Positions 1-5,792 of a DNA stretch of 13,899 bases are shown here, in pieces; the first letter of the stretch is position 1, and the number at the start of each line of letters is the position of its first letter. The stretch is taken from assembly GCA_022572865.1 (NCBI GenBank), contig JACZVB010000006.1, positions 1-13,899 on the forward strand, given 5' to 3'. This stretch comes from Chloroflexota bacterium (GTDB taxonomy: Bacteria; Chloroflexota; Dehalococcoidia; Plut-88900). Position numbers and translations under genes: made by a program. Below the pieces are notes generated by a model that was not told the origin of the DNA, ran no database searches, and was given only the letters and a program-made list of their open reading frames with translations.

Positions 1-1
1 G

Positions 2-718
2 CTCATTCAGCGTACAGAAAACATCGGTATTGAGTTTCATCCCCGTTCGGAACTCCGCACTATTGAACGAATGGACGGCGGCTTCAAAGTAGTCGCGGAA
101 CGTGACGGCAATGAGCATAACTGGAACGTTGATTTGGTCGTCCATGGGGCCGGACGGGTCGCGGAGCTCGAACGGCTAGACCTTGAGGCAGCGGAAGTCG
201 AGTTCAGCGAGAAGGGTGTCGCGGTCAACGAATACTTGCAAAGCATCTCAAACCCGGCGGTGTATGCTGCCGGCGACGCGAGTGATACTGATGGGTGGCC
301 TCTGACACCAGTCTCTTTCCTTGAGGGACGAGTTGCGGCTTCCAATATGTTGAAGGGAAATAATAGAATTGCCGACTATCGCGGTGTGCCGACTGTCGTT
401 TTTACGATTCCGGAGCTCACACGGGTCGGACTCCTGGAGTCCGAAGCCACAGAACTCGGCCTCGATTATCGTGTGAAATTTACAGATACCGGCAATTGGT
501 ATTCCAATTTGCGTGTCGGTGAAGACTGCGCTGCTGTCAAGGTCTTAGTCGATAATCAGACAGACGAGATCATTGGTGCGCACCTCTTCGGACCGGAGTA
601 CGCGGAACTCGTCAACATCTTCGGTTTGGCTATAAAGCTTGGATTGAAGACAGCCGATCTCAAAAAGATGGTCAGTGCCTATCCATCAGTGGGCTCCGAT
701 CTTGGATCGCTGATTTGA
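2..718 (+). CDS. NAD(P)/FAD-dependent disulfide-reductase-type oxidoreductase, 3' part only
   Basis: The reading frame is open from the first bases of the window, so the N-terminal FAD domain and the CxxxxC redox pair lie outside it. What is visible is the end of the NAD(P)-binding domain, then the second FAD contact YAAGDASD (about bases 263-286), then the C-terminal dimerisation domain that begins near VPTVVFTIPELTRVG. This order is that of class I pyridine nucleotide-disulfide oxidoreductases (glutathione reductase, lipoamide dehydrogenase, mercuric reductase). These enzymes move electrons from NAD(P)H through FAD to a disulfide or other acceptor in the cytoplasm. The protein ends in AYPSVGSDLGSLI, where classical members have the His-Glu catalytic pair (HPT...E), so the exact substrate cannot be named. 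GC is near 50%, clearly lower than in the genes after 1,600. The family call is firm; the substrate is unknown. Confidence 0.88.
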   Translation, partial: LIQRTENIGIEFHPRSELRTIERMDGGFKVVAERDGNEHNWNVDLVVHGAGRVAELERLDLEAAEVEFSEKGVAVNEYLQSISNPAVYAAGDASDTDGWPLTPVSFLEGRVAASNMLKGNNRIADYRGVPTVVFTIPELTRVGLLESEATELGLDYRVKFTDTGNWYSNLRVGEDCAAVKVLVDNQTDEIIGAHLFGPEYAELVNIFGLAIKLGLKTADLKKMVSAYPSVGSDLGSLI

Positions 719-867
719 CCTGGTAAGCTAATAACGGCGCCCGCTGGGCCTCGGCTAAGGCACCTTGGGGAGGCAAATGTGGTAGTTCTACACTACTTCT
801 AGCAGAACTAGTTCACCTATCGAGGAAGGGACGCAACAATTGAACGAATATGGTTAGAGGGTATGAC

Positions 868-1359
868 ATGAGCGTAATCGATGAATTTCTTGCAAACAAC
901 GAAGCCTACGCCGGTAAATTTACTAAGGGGTCACTCCCCATGCCGCCCGCAAAGCAGATTGCCGTTGTCGTCTGCATGGACGCTCGGCTTGAGACGGGAG
1001 CTCTGCTCGGACTCGTAGAGGGCGATGCCCATGTAATCAGAAACGCTGGCGGGGTCGTGACTGATGACGTGATCCGTTCGCTGACCATCTCACAGAGGCT
1101 CTTGGGCACGCGCGAGATCATGCTTATTCACCATACCGACTGCGGGATGTTGACCTTTACGGATGCTGATCTAAAGCAGCAAATCCTGGACGAGACGGGA
1201 ATAAAGCCGCCGTTTGCGATGGAGGCTTTCACGGACACCGATGCGGACGTTCGTCAATCGGTAGCGCGAATCAAGGCAAGCCCGTATATTCCGCACAAGG
1301 ATCAGATTCGTGGCTTCGTTTACGATGTGGCGTCCGGACAGCTACGCGAGGCGACATAG
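868..1359 (+). CDS. Beta-class carbonic anhydrase (Rv1284-like)
   Basis: This 163-residue cytoplasmic zinc enzyme interconverts CO2 and bicarbonate. The beta-class signature is complete: CMDAR gives zinc ligand Cys36 and the Asp38-Arg40 dyad, and HHTDCG gives ligands His89 and Cys92. The length and sequence along its whole extent (LPMPPAKQIA, HVIRNAGG, SLTISQRLLGTREI, HHTDCGMLTFTDADL) follow the mycobacterial Rv1284 type as I remember it. An upstream in-frame ATG at 850 is possible. I chose 868 because GAGG lies about 6 bases before it and because homologues begin at this MSVIDEFLANN. The gene sits 149 bp after the flavoprotein and 90 bp before a formate dehydrogenase start, so the enzyme may supply or remove CO2/bicarbonate beside formate oxidation; that link is inferred. 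GC resembles the flavoprotein, not the downstream genes. Confidence 0.95.
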   Translation: MSVIDEFLANNEAYAGKFTKGSLPMPPAKQIAVVVCMDARLETGALLGLVEGDAHVIRNAGGVVTDDVIRSLTISQRLLGTREIMLIHHTDCGMLTFTDADLKQQILDETGIKPPFAMEAFTDTDADVRQSVARIKASPYIPHKDQIRGFVYDVASGQLREAT

Positions 1360-1407
1360 ACCACGATCGTCTTCGACTGGCGACAAGCGGACTTCCACCG
1401 CGAGTAG

Positions 1408-2610
1408 TTAGACAGCCACGTCGCGACAATGCAGCAGGAGGTTGGAGAAATGAACGCAGCAAACGAGAAAAGCAAGATCGTATGCGTATTGTACGATGAC
1501 CCCGCGGAAGGATATCCGCCGAACTATGCGCGCGATGGCATTCCGACGCTGGCGGAGTATCCGCTCGGTGGAAAGGGGCCCTATGCCCGGGACGCGGATC
1601 AGGTCGTCCCGGGAGGCGGCGTTGATGTCTACGGAGCCTGCCTCCAGAGTCTGGGCGGCTATCATCGTCTTGGGGTCCACCTCGTGGTAGAGGAACCCCC
1701 GGTCATCGAAGCTAAGTCTCAGCTCCTCTTCCTTGAACTTGTATACCCTGGTGAGCCAGTCCAACTGGTAAAGACGATGTTCCCTTATGGGCAGGGTGGC
1801 AGGATGCTCCTCCAAAGGGGTGTGGCGAGCAGGTATGAAACCCTGGTAGTAGACCCTTTTGAGATTCCAGTCCTTGTAAAGCTGGCGGACCCTCTGGAGG
1901 ATGTCCCAGTCGGTCTCGTCGGCGGCGCCGACCACGAACTGGGTAGCCTGGCCCACCGCGCCGTTCTCCCCGTATCGGTTTCGGATCAGGTCGTTGATCC
2001 AGGACATCTGGTCCAGGATCCAGGCCTGGTACGGCTTGTGAGGACTTATGCGCTCCATCATCTCGGCGGAGGGGGTCTCGATATTGACGGAGAGGCGGCT
2101 GCCCAGGCGAAAGGCCTCCTCCACCAGAGGACGGGACGTGCCCGGCATAACCTTCAAGTGGATGTAGCCTTTGTACCTGTACTTCTTGCGAATGGCCTCC
2201 ACCACCTGTACCATCTTGTCCATGGTCTTGTCAGGACTGCCGGCAATCCCGGAACTGAGGAAGAGGCCGTCCACCAGGTGTCGGTCTACGTACTGCATGA
2301 ACAGCCGTGACAGCTCGTCCACGGTGAAAGTCACCCGTTTCCTCGGCACGTATATGCTGTTGGGGCAATAGGCGCAGTCCAACATGCAGAAATCGGTGAA
2401 CATGGTGCGCATGAGGGAGATGTATTTGCCATTGGGCATGGCGGCCTTGTAGACCCCAGGAACGGGCTGGCGTTTAATGCCGAATCGGGGCTGGGTAGGA
2501 GAGGCGGTAAACCTGGCCTGGGACTGAGACCTGTCCAGGACATCGTCCGTTGCCATGCCGGATAGGGCCTGGAGCTTCTCATAGGCGTCGGGCTTGTGTT
2601 TAATCAGCAT
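1408..2610 (-). CDS. Radical SAM protein of the UDG-linked putative DNA modification/repair family, 3' end replaced
   Basis: The protein carries a radical SAM domain with the 4Fe-4S motif CMLDCAYC (C-x3-C-x2-C). It also has family-typical stretches: ISLMRTMFTDFC, DGLFLSSGIAGSPDKTM, YIHLKVMPG and LSVNIETPS. A helix-hairpin-helix DNA-binding motif, DINAASRDDLIRVPGIGP, lies near the C-terminus. This matches the ~400-residue family usually encoded beside a uracil-DNA-glycosylase-like protein (TIGR03916 as I recall it); its reaction is not established. I chose ATG at 2610 because GGAGG lies 5 bases upstream of it; the in-frame ATG at 2622 is the alternative. After ERILRQRR (about 1543) the frame runs through the antisense of the formate dehydrogenase fragment, so roughly the last 45 residues are not native and the true C-terminus is missing. 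No glycosylase partner is in the window. The codon style matches the downstream genes. Confidence 0.85.
   Translation of the reverse strand: MLIKHKPDAYEKLQALSGMATDDVLDRSQSQARFTASPTQPRFGIKRQPVPGVYKAAMPNGKYISLMRTMFTDFCMLDCAYCPNSIYVPRKRVTFTVDELSRLFMQYVDRHLVDGLFLSSGIAGSPDKTMDKMVQVVEAIRKKYRYKGYIHLKVMPGTSRPLVEEAFRLGSRLSVNIETPSAEMMERISPHKPYQAWILDQMSWINDLIRNRYGENGAVGQATQFVVGAADETDWDILQRVRQLYKDWNLKRVYYQGFIPARHTPLEEHPATLPIREHRLYQLDWLTRVYKFKEEELRLSFDDRGFLYHEVDPKTMIAAQTLEAGSVDINAASRDDLIRVPGIGPLSTERILRQRRNAIARIVRRISFRGVIVQYAYDLAFLVCCVHFSNLLLHCRDVAV
1450..1566 (+). pseudogene. fdh: NAD-dependent formate dehydrogenase, 5' fragment only
   Basis: An excellent ribosome binding site (AGGAGG at 1436-1441, 8 bases of spacing) precedes ATG 1450. 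The first ~38 codons read MNAANEKSKIVCVLYDDP then AEGYPPNYARDGIP and TLAEYP. This closely matches the start of the D-2-hydroxyacid-type NAD-dependent formate dehydrogenases of methylotrophs and mycobacteria (recalled pattern: KVLCVLYDDPVDGYPKTYARDDLP, then a short stretch ending in HYPGGQ). Those enzymes are about 400 residues long and oxidise formate to CO2 with NAD+. Here the match ends near codon 38, where YPGGQ is expected but YPLGGK is read. After that the frame runs antisense to the radical SAM gene. The NAD-binding domain and catalytic residues are therefore absent. It is either a gene cut by a rearrangement or the edge of an assembly chimera. Confidence 0.8.
1545..1570. other. Junction between two unlike DNA segments
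   Basis: To the left, a plus-strand formate dehydrogenase reads normally to about TLAEYP (1546-1563). To the right, a minus-strand radical SAM protein reads normally through its helix-hairpin-helix, ERILRQRR (about 1566-1543). The two plausible frames overlap by about 20 bases, which would fit a join at a short shared sequence. Base composition and codon use change across this point. Confidence 0.65.
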
Positions 2611-2649
2611 CTGGGCCTCCATTCATGGGATAGTACATACGTTCTATAT

Positions 2650-2677
2650 ATTTAACACCTATCATGGAATCTGTCAA
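2650..2677 (-). promoter_or_regulatory. Sigma70-type promoter for the radical SAM gene
   Basis: On the minus strand a perfect TTGACA (2677-2672) is followed after 16 bases by TTAAAT (2655-2650), a 4/6 match to TATAAT, in an AT-rich stretch unlike its surroundings. Transcription would start near 2643, about 33 bases before the preferred start codon at 2610. Confidence 0.5.
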
Positions 2678-2720
2678 CCCTCCATAACAGAGGCCGGTTA
2701 ATAGGTCCTATAAAGCGCGA

Positions 2721-2760
2721 AGCGTCCCGACGCCTAGTCGGGGCTGGGGTTTGGGGGCGA
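2721..2760. repeat. Hairpin plus G-run block, possible degenerate copy of the palindromic repeat
   Basis: CCCGAC (2726-2731) and GTCGGG (2737-2742) form a 6 bp stem around a 5-base loop. G-runs follow (GGGG-CT-GGGG-TTT-GGGGG at 2740-2757). The order 'small palindrome, then GGGG TTT GGGG' resembles the first half of the repeat at 2852, so this may be a decayed copy. It lies in the ~450 bp gap before mtnA, where I see no gene. Confidence 0.3.
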
Positions 2761-2851
2761 GGAGGCCATTCCTTCCCTCCCCCCATCCCCTGGTAAGCGT
2801 TGCGTACACGACACTTTCTAGGCCACTCTGAACAAAGAGAGAATGTGGGTT

Positions 2852-2961
2852 CCAATCCTGACATGTCGGGATTGGCGGGGGTTTAGGGGTTCCCCCAAAT
2901 TATTTGCTCCCCCCTTCCTGGCCAGGAAGGGGGGACAGGGGGGATGGTCGAAAATGCTATT
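2852..2961. repeat. Palindromic intergenic repeat, copy A
   Basis: There are three structural parts. First is a 24-base palindrome (2852-2875, 12-base arms, one T-G wobble at arm position 8). Second is an imperfect hairpin with stem TTAGGGG / CCCCCAA (about 2883-2898). Third is a perfect 28-base palindrome centred on CTGGCCAG (2908-2935). A shared tail follows: ACAGG...GATGGTCGAAA..TATT. A second copy with the same order and orientation is at 5160-5271. There is no coding capacity and no transposase nearby. Confidence 0.85.
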
Positions 2962-2970
2962 GAGCCCTCC

Positions 2971-2999
2971 TTGACACCCAATTTGGGGGCTGATAGCAT
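2971..2999 (+). promoter_or_regulatory. Sigma70-type promoter for mtnA-mtnP
   Basis: A perfect TTGACA (2971-2976) is followed by a 17-base spacer and TAGCAT (2994-2999, 4/6 match to TATAAT). The spacer contains the small palindrome CCCAA-T-TTGGG (2977-2987), which could be an operator. Transcription would start near 3006, giving a leader of about 60 bases to the mtnA ATG. The promoter begins 10 bases after repeat copy A ends. Confidence 0.55.
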
Positions 3000-3068
3000 C
3001 GCCCAAGCACGGCACGCCTGTTAAGGACCCGGCGCCGGCGGCCTCACCTCAGGCAAAACACCCTCATC

Positions 3069-4106
3069 ATGAATACCATAGAGTGGGTCGATGGCAAGAT
3101 AAGGCTCCTGGACCAGACCAGGCTGCCTCTGGAAGAGGTGTACCTGGACCTGACCGATTACCAGTCCCTGGTGAGGGCGATAAAGGAGATGCGCATCAGG
3201 GGAGCCCCGGCTCTGGGCGTGGCCGCCGCTTACGGCGTCGCCCTGGGCGCGGCCGCGATAGATGAGGAGAGCAAGGAGGCTTTCGAATCTCGCCTGGGGC
3301 CCGTCTACGAGGCCATCGTCGCCTCGAGGCCGACAGCGGTCAACATCAGGTGGGCGGTGGAGCGGATGAGAAGGGTGGTAAGCGCCCAGCGGGACATCTC
3401 GGGGGTGAAGAAGGCCCTGCTGAACGAGGCCCTGGCCATCCACAGGCAGGACGAGGCCATCAACCATCGCATCGGCGCCCACGGGGCCGGGCTGCTCCAG
3501 GGCAAGGGCACGGTGATGACCCACTGCAACGCAGGGGCCCTGGCCACCACCGGATACGGCACCGCCCTGGGAGTCGTGCGGGCAACCATCGAGAGGGGAA
3601 CGGCTCTAAAGGTCATCGCCACCGAGACCCGTCCCTTCCTGCAGGGGTCGCGCCTCACGGCCTGGGAGTTGGCCCGGGACCAGATAGACGTGACCCTGAT
3701 CACCGACTCCATGGCCGGACACTTCTTGAAGAAGGGCGACATAGACTGCGTAATCGTCGGGGCCGATAGGATAGCCGCCAACGGCGACGTGGCCAACAAG
3801 ATAGGCACCTATTCCATCGCGGTTCTGGCCAAAGAGAATGCCGTGCCCTTCTACGTGGCGGCCCCCATCAGCACCATCGACCTCTCGATCTCATCAGGGG
3901 AGGAGATTCCAATAGAGGAGAGGAGTCCAGAAGAGGTCCTCAGCTTCGCCGGAGTGCAGGTGGCCCCCCAGCAGGTAAAGGCGGCCAACCCGGCCTTCGA
4001 TATCACCCCCTATCGGTATGTGTCGGCCATCGTCACCGAGAACGGCATAGCCCGGGAGCCGTACCTGGAGGAATTGAAGGCGCTGGTGGAGAAGATCGAG
4101 GAGTAG
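3069..4106 (+). CDS. mtnA: S-methyl-5-thioribose-1-phosphate isomerase
   Basis: The enzyme converts 5-methylthioribose-1-phosphate to 5-methylthioribulose-1-phosphate in the methionine salvage pathway, in the cytoplasm. The 345-residue length is normal for the family. Key motifs are RIRGAPALGVAAAYG near residues 38-52, the catalytic cysteine Cys153 in THCNAGALATTG, ETRPFLQGSRLTAWEL, and the catalytic aspartate Asp233 in VIVGADRIAANGDVANKIGT. The 80-residue spacing between the two equals that of Cys160 and Asp240 in the Bacillus subtilis enzyme. PFYVAAPISTIDLSI follows as expected. The related eIF2B-type proteins lack this Cys/Asp pair, so the MtnA call is firm. No good Shine-Dalgarno sequence precedes ATG 3069, but the protein begins where family members do. 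It is followed after 12 bases by mtnP, which makes its substrate. Confidence 0.96.
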   Translation: MNTIEWVDGKIRLLDQTRLPLEEVYLDLTDYQSLVRAIKEMRIRGAPALGVAAAYGVALGAAAIDEESKEAFESRLGPVYEAIVASRPTAVNIRWAVERMRRVVSAQRDISGVKKALLNEALAIHRQDEAINHRIGAHGAGLLQGKGTVMTHCNAGALATTGYGTALGVVRATIERGTALKVIATETRPFLQGSRLTAWELARDQIDVTLITDSMAGHFLKKGDIDCVIVGADRIAANGDVANKIGTYSIAVLAKENAVPFYVAAPISTIDLSISSGEEIPIEERSPEEVLSFAGVQVAPQQVKAANPAFDITPYRYVSAIVTENGIAREPYLEELKALVEKIEE

Positions 4107-4118
4107 CAGGGAGGCCAG

Positions 4119-4982
4119 TTGGCCGAGGCACAGATAGGCATCATCGGCGGCAGTGGCCTGTATGACATGGAGGCCCTGACCGATAGGGAAGAGGTCAGAC
4201 CCGAGACCCCTTTCGGTGAACCCAGCGATGCCATAGTCCTGGGGACCCTGGAGGGTACGCGGGTGGCCTTCCTCCCTCGCCACGGCAAGGGCCACAGGTT
4301 AAACCCGACCAGTATTCCCGTTCGGGCCAACATCTTCGCCCTCAAGACCCTGGGAGTGACCCACGTGGTGTCCATAAGCGCTGTCGGCAGCCTGCGGGAG
4401 GAGATACGACCCCTGGACATGGTCGTGCCGGACCAGCTCATAGACCGCACCAAGAGCCGGGTCAACAGTTTTTTCGAAGAGGAGCTGGTGGTACATGCGG
4501 CCTTCGCCGACCCGTACTGCCCGGCCCTCAGCCAGGCCCTTTACGATGTAGCCTCTTCTGTAACAGAGCGAGCGCACAAGGGCGGCACCCTGATAGTCAT
4601 GGAAGGACCCCTCTTCTCCACCAGGGCCGAGAGCGAGATGTACCGCTCCTGGGGGGCCAGCATCATCGGGATGACCGCACTGCCCGAAGCGAAGCTGGCC
4701 CGGGAGGCGGAGCTCTGTTACGCCACCCTGGCCTGTGCCACCGACTACGATTGCTGGCGCCCCGGCTACGACTCGGTTTCCGTCGAGCTTATCGTGGGAA
4801 ATCTAATAAAGAATGTCGGCGCTGCTCAACAGATAATCCGAAACCTGATGGGCCTTATACCCGATCGCCGGGGCTGCGACTGTCAGAACGCGCTGAGAGA
4901 TGCCATCATCACCTCCAGGGAGCGGATACCGGATCGCCTCAAGGATGAGCTGAGGCCTCTGATAGGGAAATACATATCGTAA
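4119..4982 (+). CDS. mtnP: S-methyl-5'-thioadenosine phosphorylase
   Basis: The enzyme splits methylthioadenosine with phosphate into adenine and 5-methylthioribose-1-phosphate, the MtnA substrate, so the two genes encode consecutive steps in reverse order. Motifs in order are IGIIGGSGLYDM at the N-terminus, FLPRHGKGHRLNPTSIPVRANI (phosphate and ribose contacts), SAVGSLREEI, EGPLFSTRAES (residues 162-172), GMTALPEAKLAREAELCY, and ATDYDCW, whose aspartates select adenine in methylthioadenosine phosphorylases. The length of 287 residues is normal. The start is TTG at 4119: AGGGAGG (4108-4114) ends 4 bases before it and the protein begins at the conserved IGIIGG strand with a short leader. Position 165 is Leu where I recall Arg being usual (EGPRFS), a minor oddity. 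Activity on other nucleosides cannot be excluded from sequence. Confidence 0.94.
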   Translation: MAEAQIGIIGGSGLYDMEALTDREEVRPETPFGEPSDAIVLGTLEGTRVAFLPRHGKGHRLNPTSIPVRANIFALKTLGVTHVVSISAVGSLREEIRPLDMVVPDQLIDRTKSRVNSFFEEELVVHAAFADPYCPALSQALYDVASSVTERAHKGGTLIVMEGPLFSTRAESEMYRSWGASIIGMTALPEAKLAREAELCYATLACATDYDCWRPGYDSVSVELIVGNLIKNVGAAQQIIRNLMGLIPDRRGCDCQNALRDAIITSRERIPDRLKDELRPLIGKYIS

Positions 4983-5159
4983 GAGGGATTCCGTCCTGAT
5001 GTAATCGGTAGGGAGAGGGGTTGGGGGAGAGGCATTTTGTCATTCTGAGGAAACCTTCCCAGGAAGGATGACGAAGAATCTAGGTAGGAGGGGTCTACAG
5101 TCACCCTAGTACCTAATAGCCGAAATTAGCTAACGTTCGGTCGAGTGTCGTCGGGACTC
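4983..5159. other. Non-coding spacer with G-runs and small inverted repeats
   Basis: This is the first part of the 406 bp gap between mtnP and the rhodanese. It holds a G-rich stretch (5011-5032). It also holds an element running from TCATTCTGAG (5040) to GAAGAATCT (5081), with CCTTCC-CA-GGAAGG at 5054-5067 and outer arms ATTCT/AGAAT; elements with these edge sequences recur in many bacterial intergenic regions. A weak hairpin CTAAT/ATTAG lies at 5113-5129. I see no gene and no hairpin with a T-tract, so the mtnP terminator is not evident. Confidence 0.5.
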
Positions 5160-5271
5160 CATCCTTTCAGTACTGGAAGGATGCCGGGGGCTTGGGGGTG
5201 TCCCCCAAAGCTAATTTACTTCCCCCTTCCTGGCCAGGAAGGGGGACAGGGGGATGGTCGAAACTGTTATT
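5160..5271. repeat. Palindromic intergenic repeat, copy B
   Basis: It has the same three-part plan and orientation as the copy at 2852. First is a 24-base palindrome (5160-5183) with different arm sequence but the same T-G wobble at arm position 8. Second is a hairpin TTGGGGG-TGT-CCCCCAA (5192-5208). Third is a perfect 26-base palindrome centred on CTGGCCAG (5221-5246), followed by the shared tail ending in TATT. It ends 117 bases before the rhodanese start; copy A ends 107 bases before mtnA. Confidence 0.85.
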
Positions 5272-5310
5272 AAACACTCTCATACTGCTGCCCTAGCCTT
5301 TCGCCCCCAT

Positions 5311-5326
5311 AACGGTTAAACTGTTA
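5311..5326. promoter_or_regulatory. Tandem AACNGTTA pair upstream of the rhodanese gene
   Basis: Two adjacent 8-mers, AACGGTTA (5311-5318) and AACTGTTA (5319-5326), each contain the inverted repeat AAC-N-GTT. They lie about 63 bases before the rhodanese start. They could be an operator, but no regulator is known here and the pair may be chance. Confidence 0.25.
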
Positions 5327-5388
5327 GGCACACGTCAGCAACAGGCCACGGGCCGGCGCCCATGCAGCCGCCAGGCCAGGAGAAGGTT

Positions 5389-5736
5389 ATGGCCTCAGGA
5401 CCGGATATAAGACAGGAACCAGGCGAGCCCTTCAAGAGGATCACCCCGAAGGCCGCCAAGGAGATGATAGACGGGGGCAACACCGAGGTGATCGACGTCC
5501 GTAACCCCGATGAATTCGAGACGGGCCACATCCCAGGGGCCATTCTCATGCCGGTGGATGACCTGTTCGCCCGGGTGGAGGAGTTGGACAAGGGCAAGCA
5601 GCTCATTTTCGTCTGCTCCGTGGGCGTGAGGAGCGCCCTGGCCTGCGAGATGGCGGCGGCCTTCGAGTACACCAACCTGTACAATATCGAGGGCGGAACC
5701 GGGGCCTGGATTGAGAGCGGCTTCGAGGTAGAGTAG
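5389..5736 (+). CDS. Single-domain rhodanese-like sulfurtransferase
   Basis: This 115-residue protein is one rhodanese domain. It shows the opening strand VIDVRNPDEFETGHIPGAIL (Asp36, Arg38, His47) and the active-site loop CSVGVRS with catalytic Cys76, which would carry a persulfide sulfur. Such proteins pass sulfane sulfur from thiosulfate or a desulfurase to acceptors in the cytoplasm; the donor and acceptor here are unknown. I chose ATG 5389 because AGGAG (5378-5382) lies 6 bases upstream; an in-frame ATG at 5362 would add nine residues (MQPPGQEKV) without a binding site. There is no signal peptide. It sits between mtnP and ahcY, so a role near sulfur amino-acid metabolism is a reasonable guess, but single rhodanese domains occur in many contexts. 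Confidence 0.9.
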   Translation: MASGPDIRQEPGEPFKRITPKAAKEMIDGGNTEVIDVRNPDEFETGHIPGAILMPVDDLFARVEELDKGKQLIFVCSVGVRSALACEMAAAFEYTNLYNIEGGTGAWIESGFEVE

Positions 5737-5792
5737 CCGCCCCGACCTTCAGATCAGCCGCCGAGACTCGACCTACATCTGATTTAACAGCC

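Noticed and set aside
783..810. Inverted repeat TAGTTCT/AGAACTA upstream of the carbonic anhydrase
   Set aside because: Seven-base arms with a 14-base loop are short enough to be chance, and no promoter boxes fit well around them.
1429..2310. Long plus-strand frame of 293 codons beginning in the formate dehydrogenase fragment
   Set aside because: Only its first ~45 codons resemble a protein; the rest is the antisense of the radical SAM gene, whose conserved motifs are on the minus strand.
2652..3015. Two short minus-strand frames in the gap before mtnA
   Set aside because: They run through palindromic and G/C-run repeats, have no ribosome binding sites, and show no protein-like composition.
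2852..5271. CRISPR array or transposon pair
   Set aside because: Only two copies, 2.3 kb apart, with no spacers, no cas genes and no transposase between or beside them.
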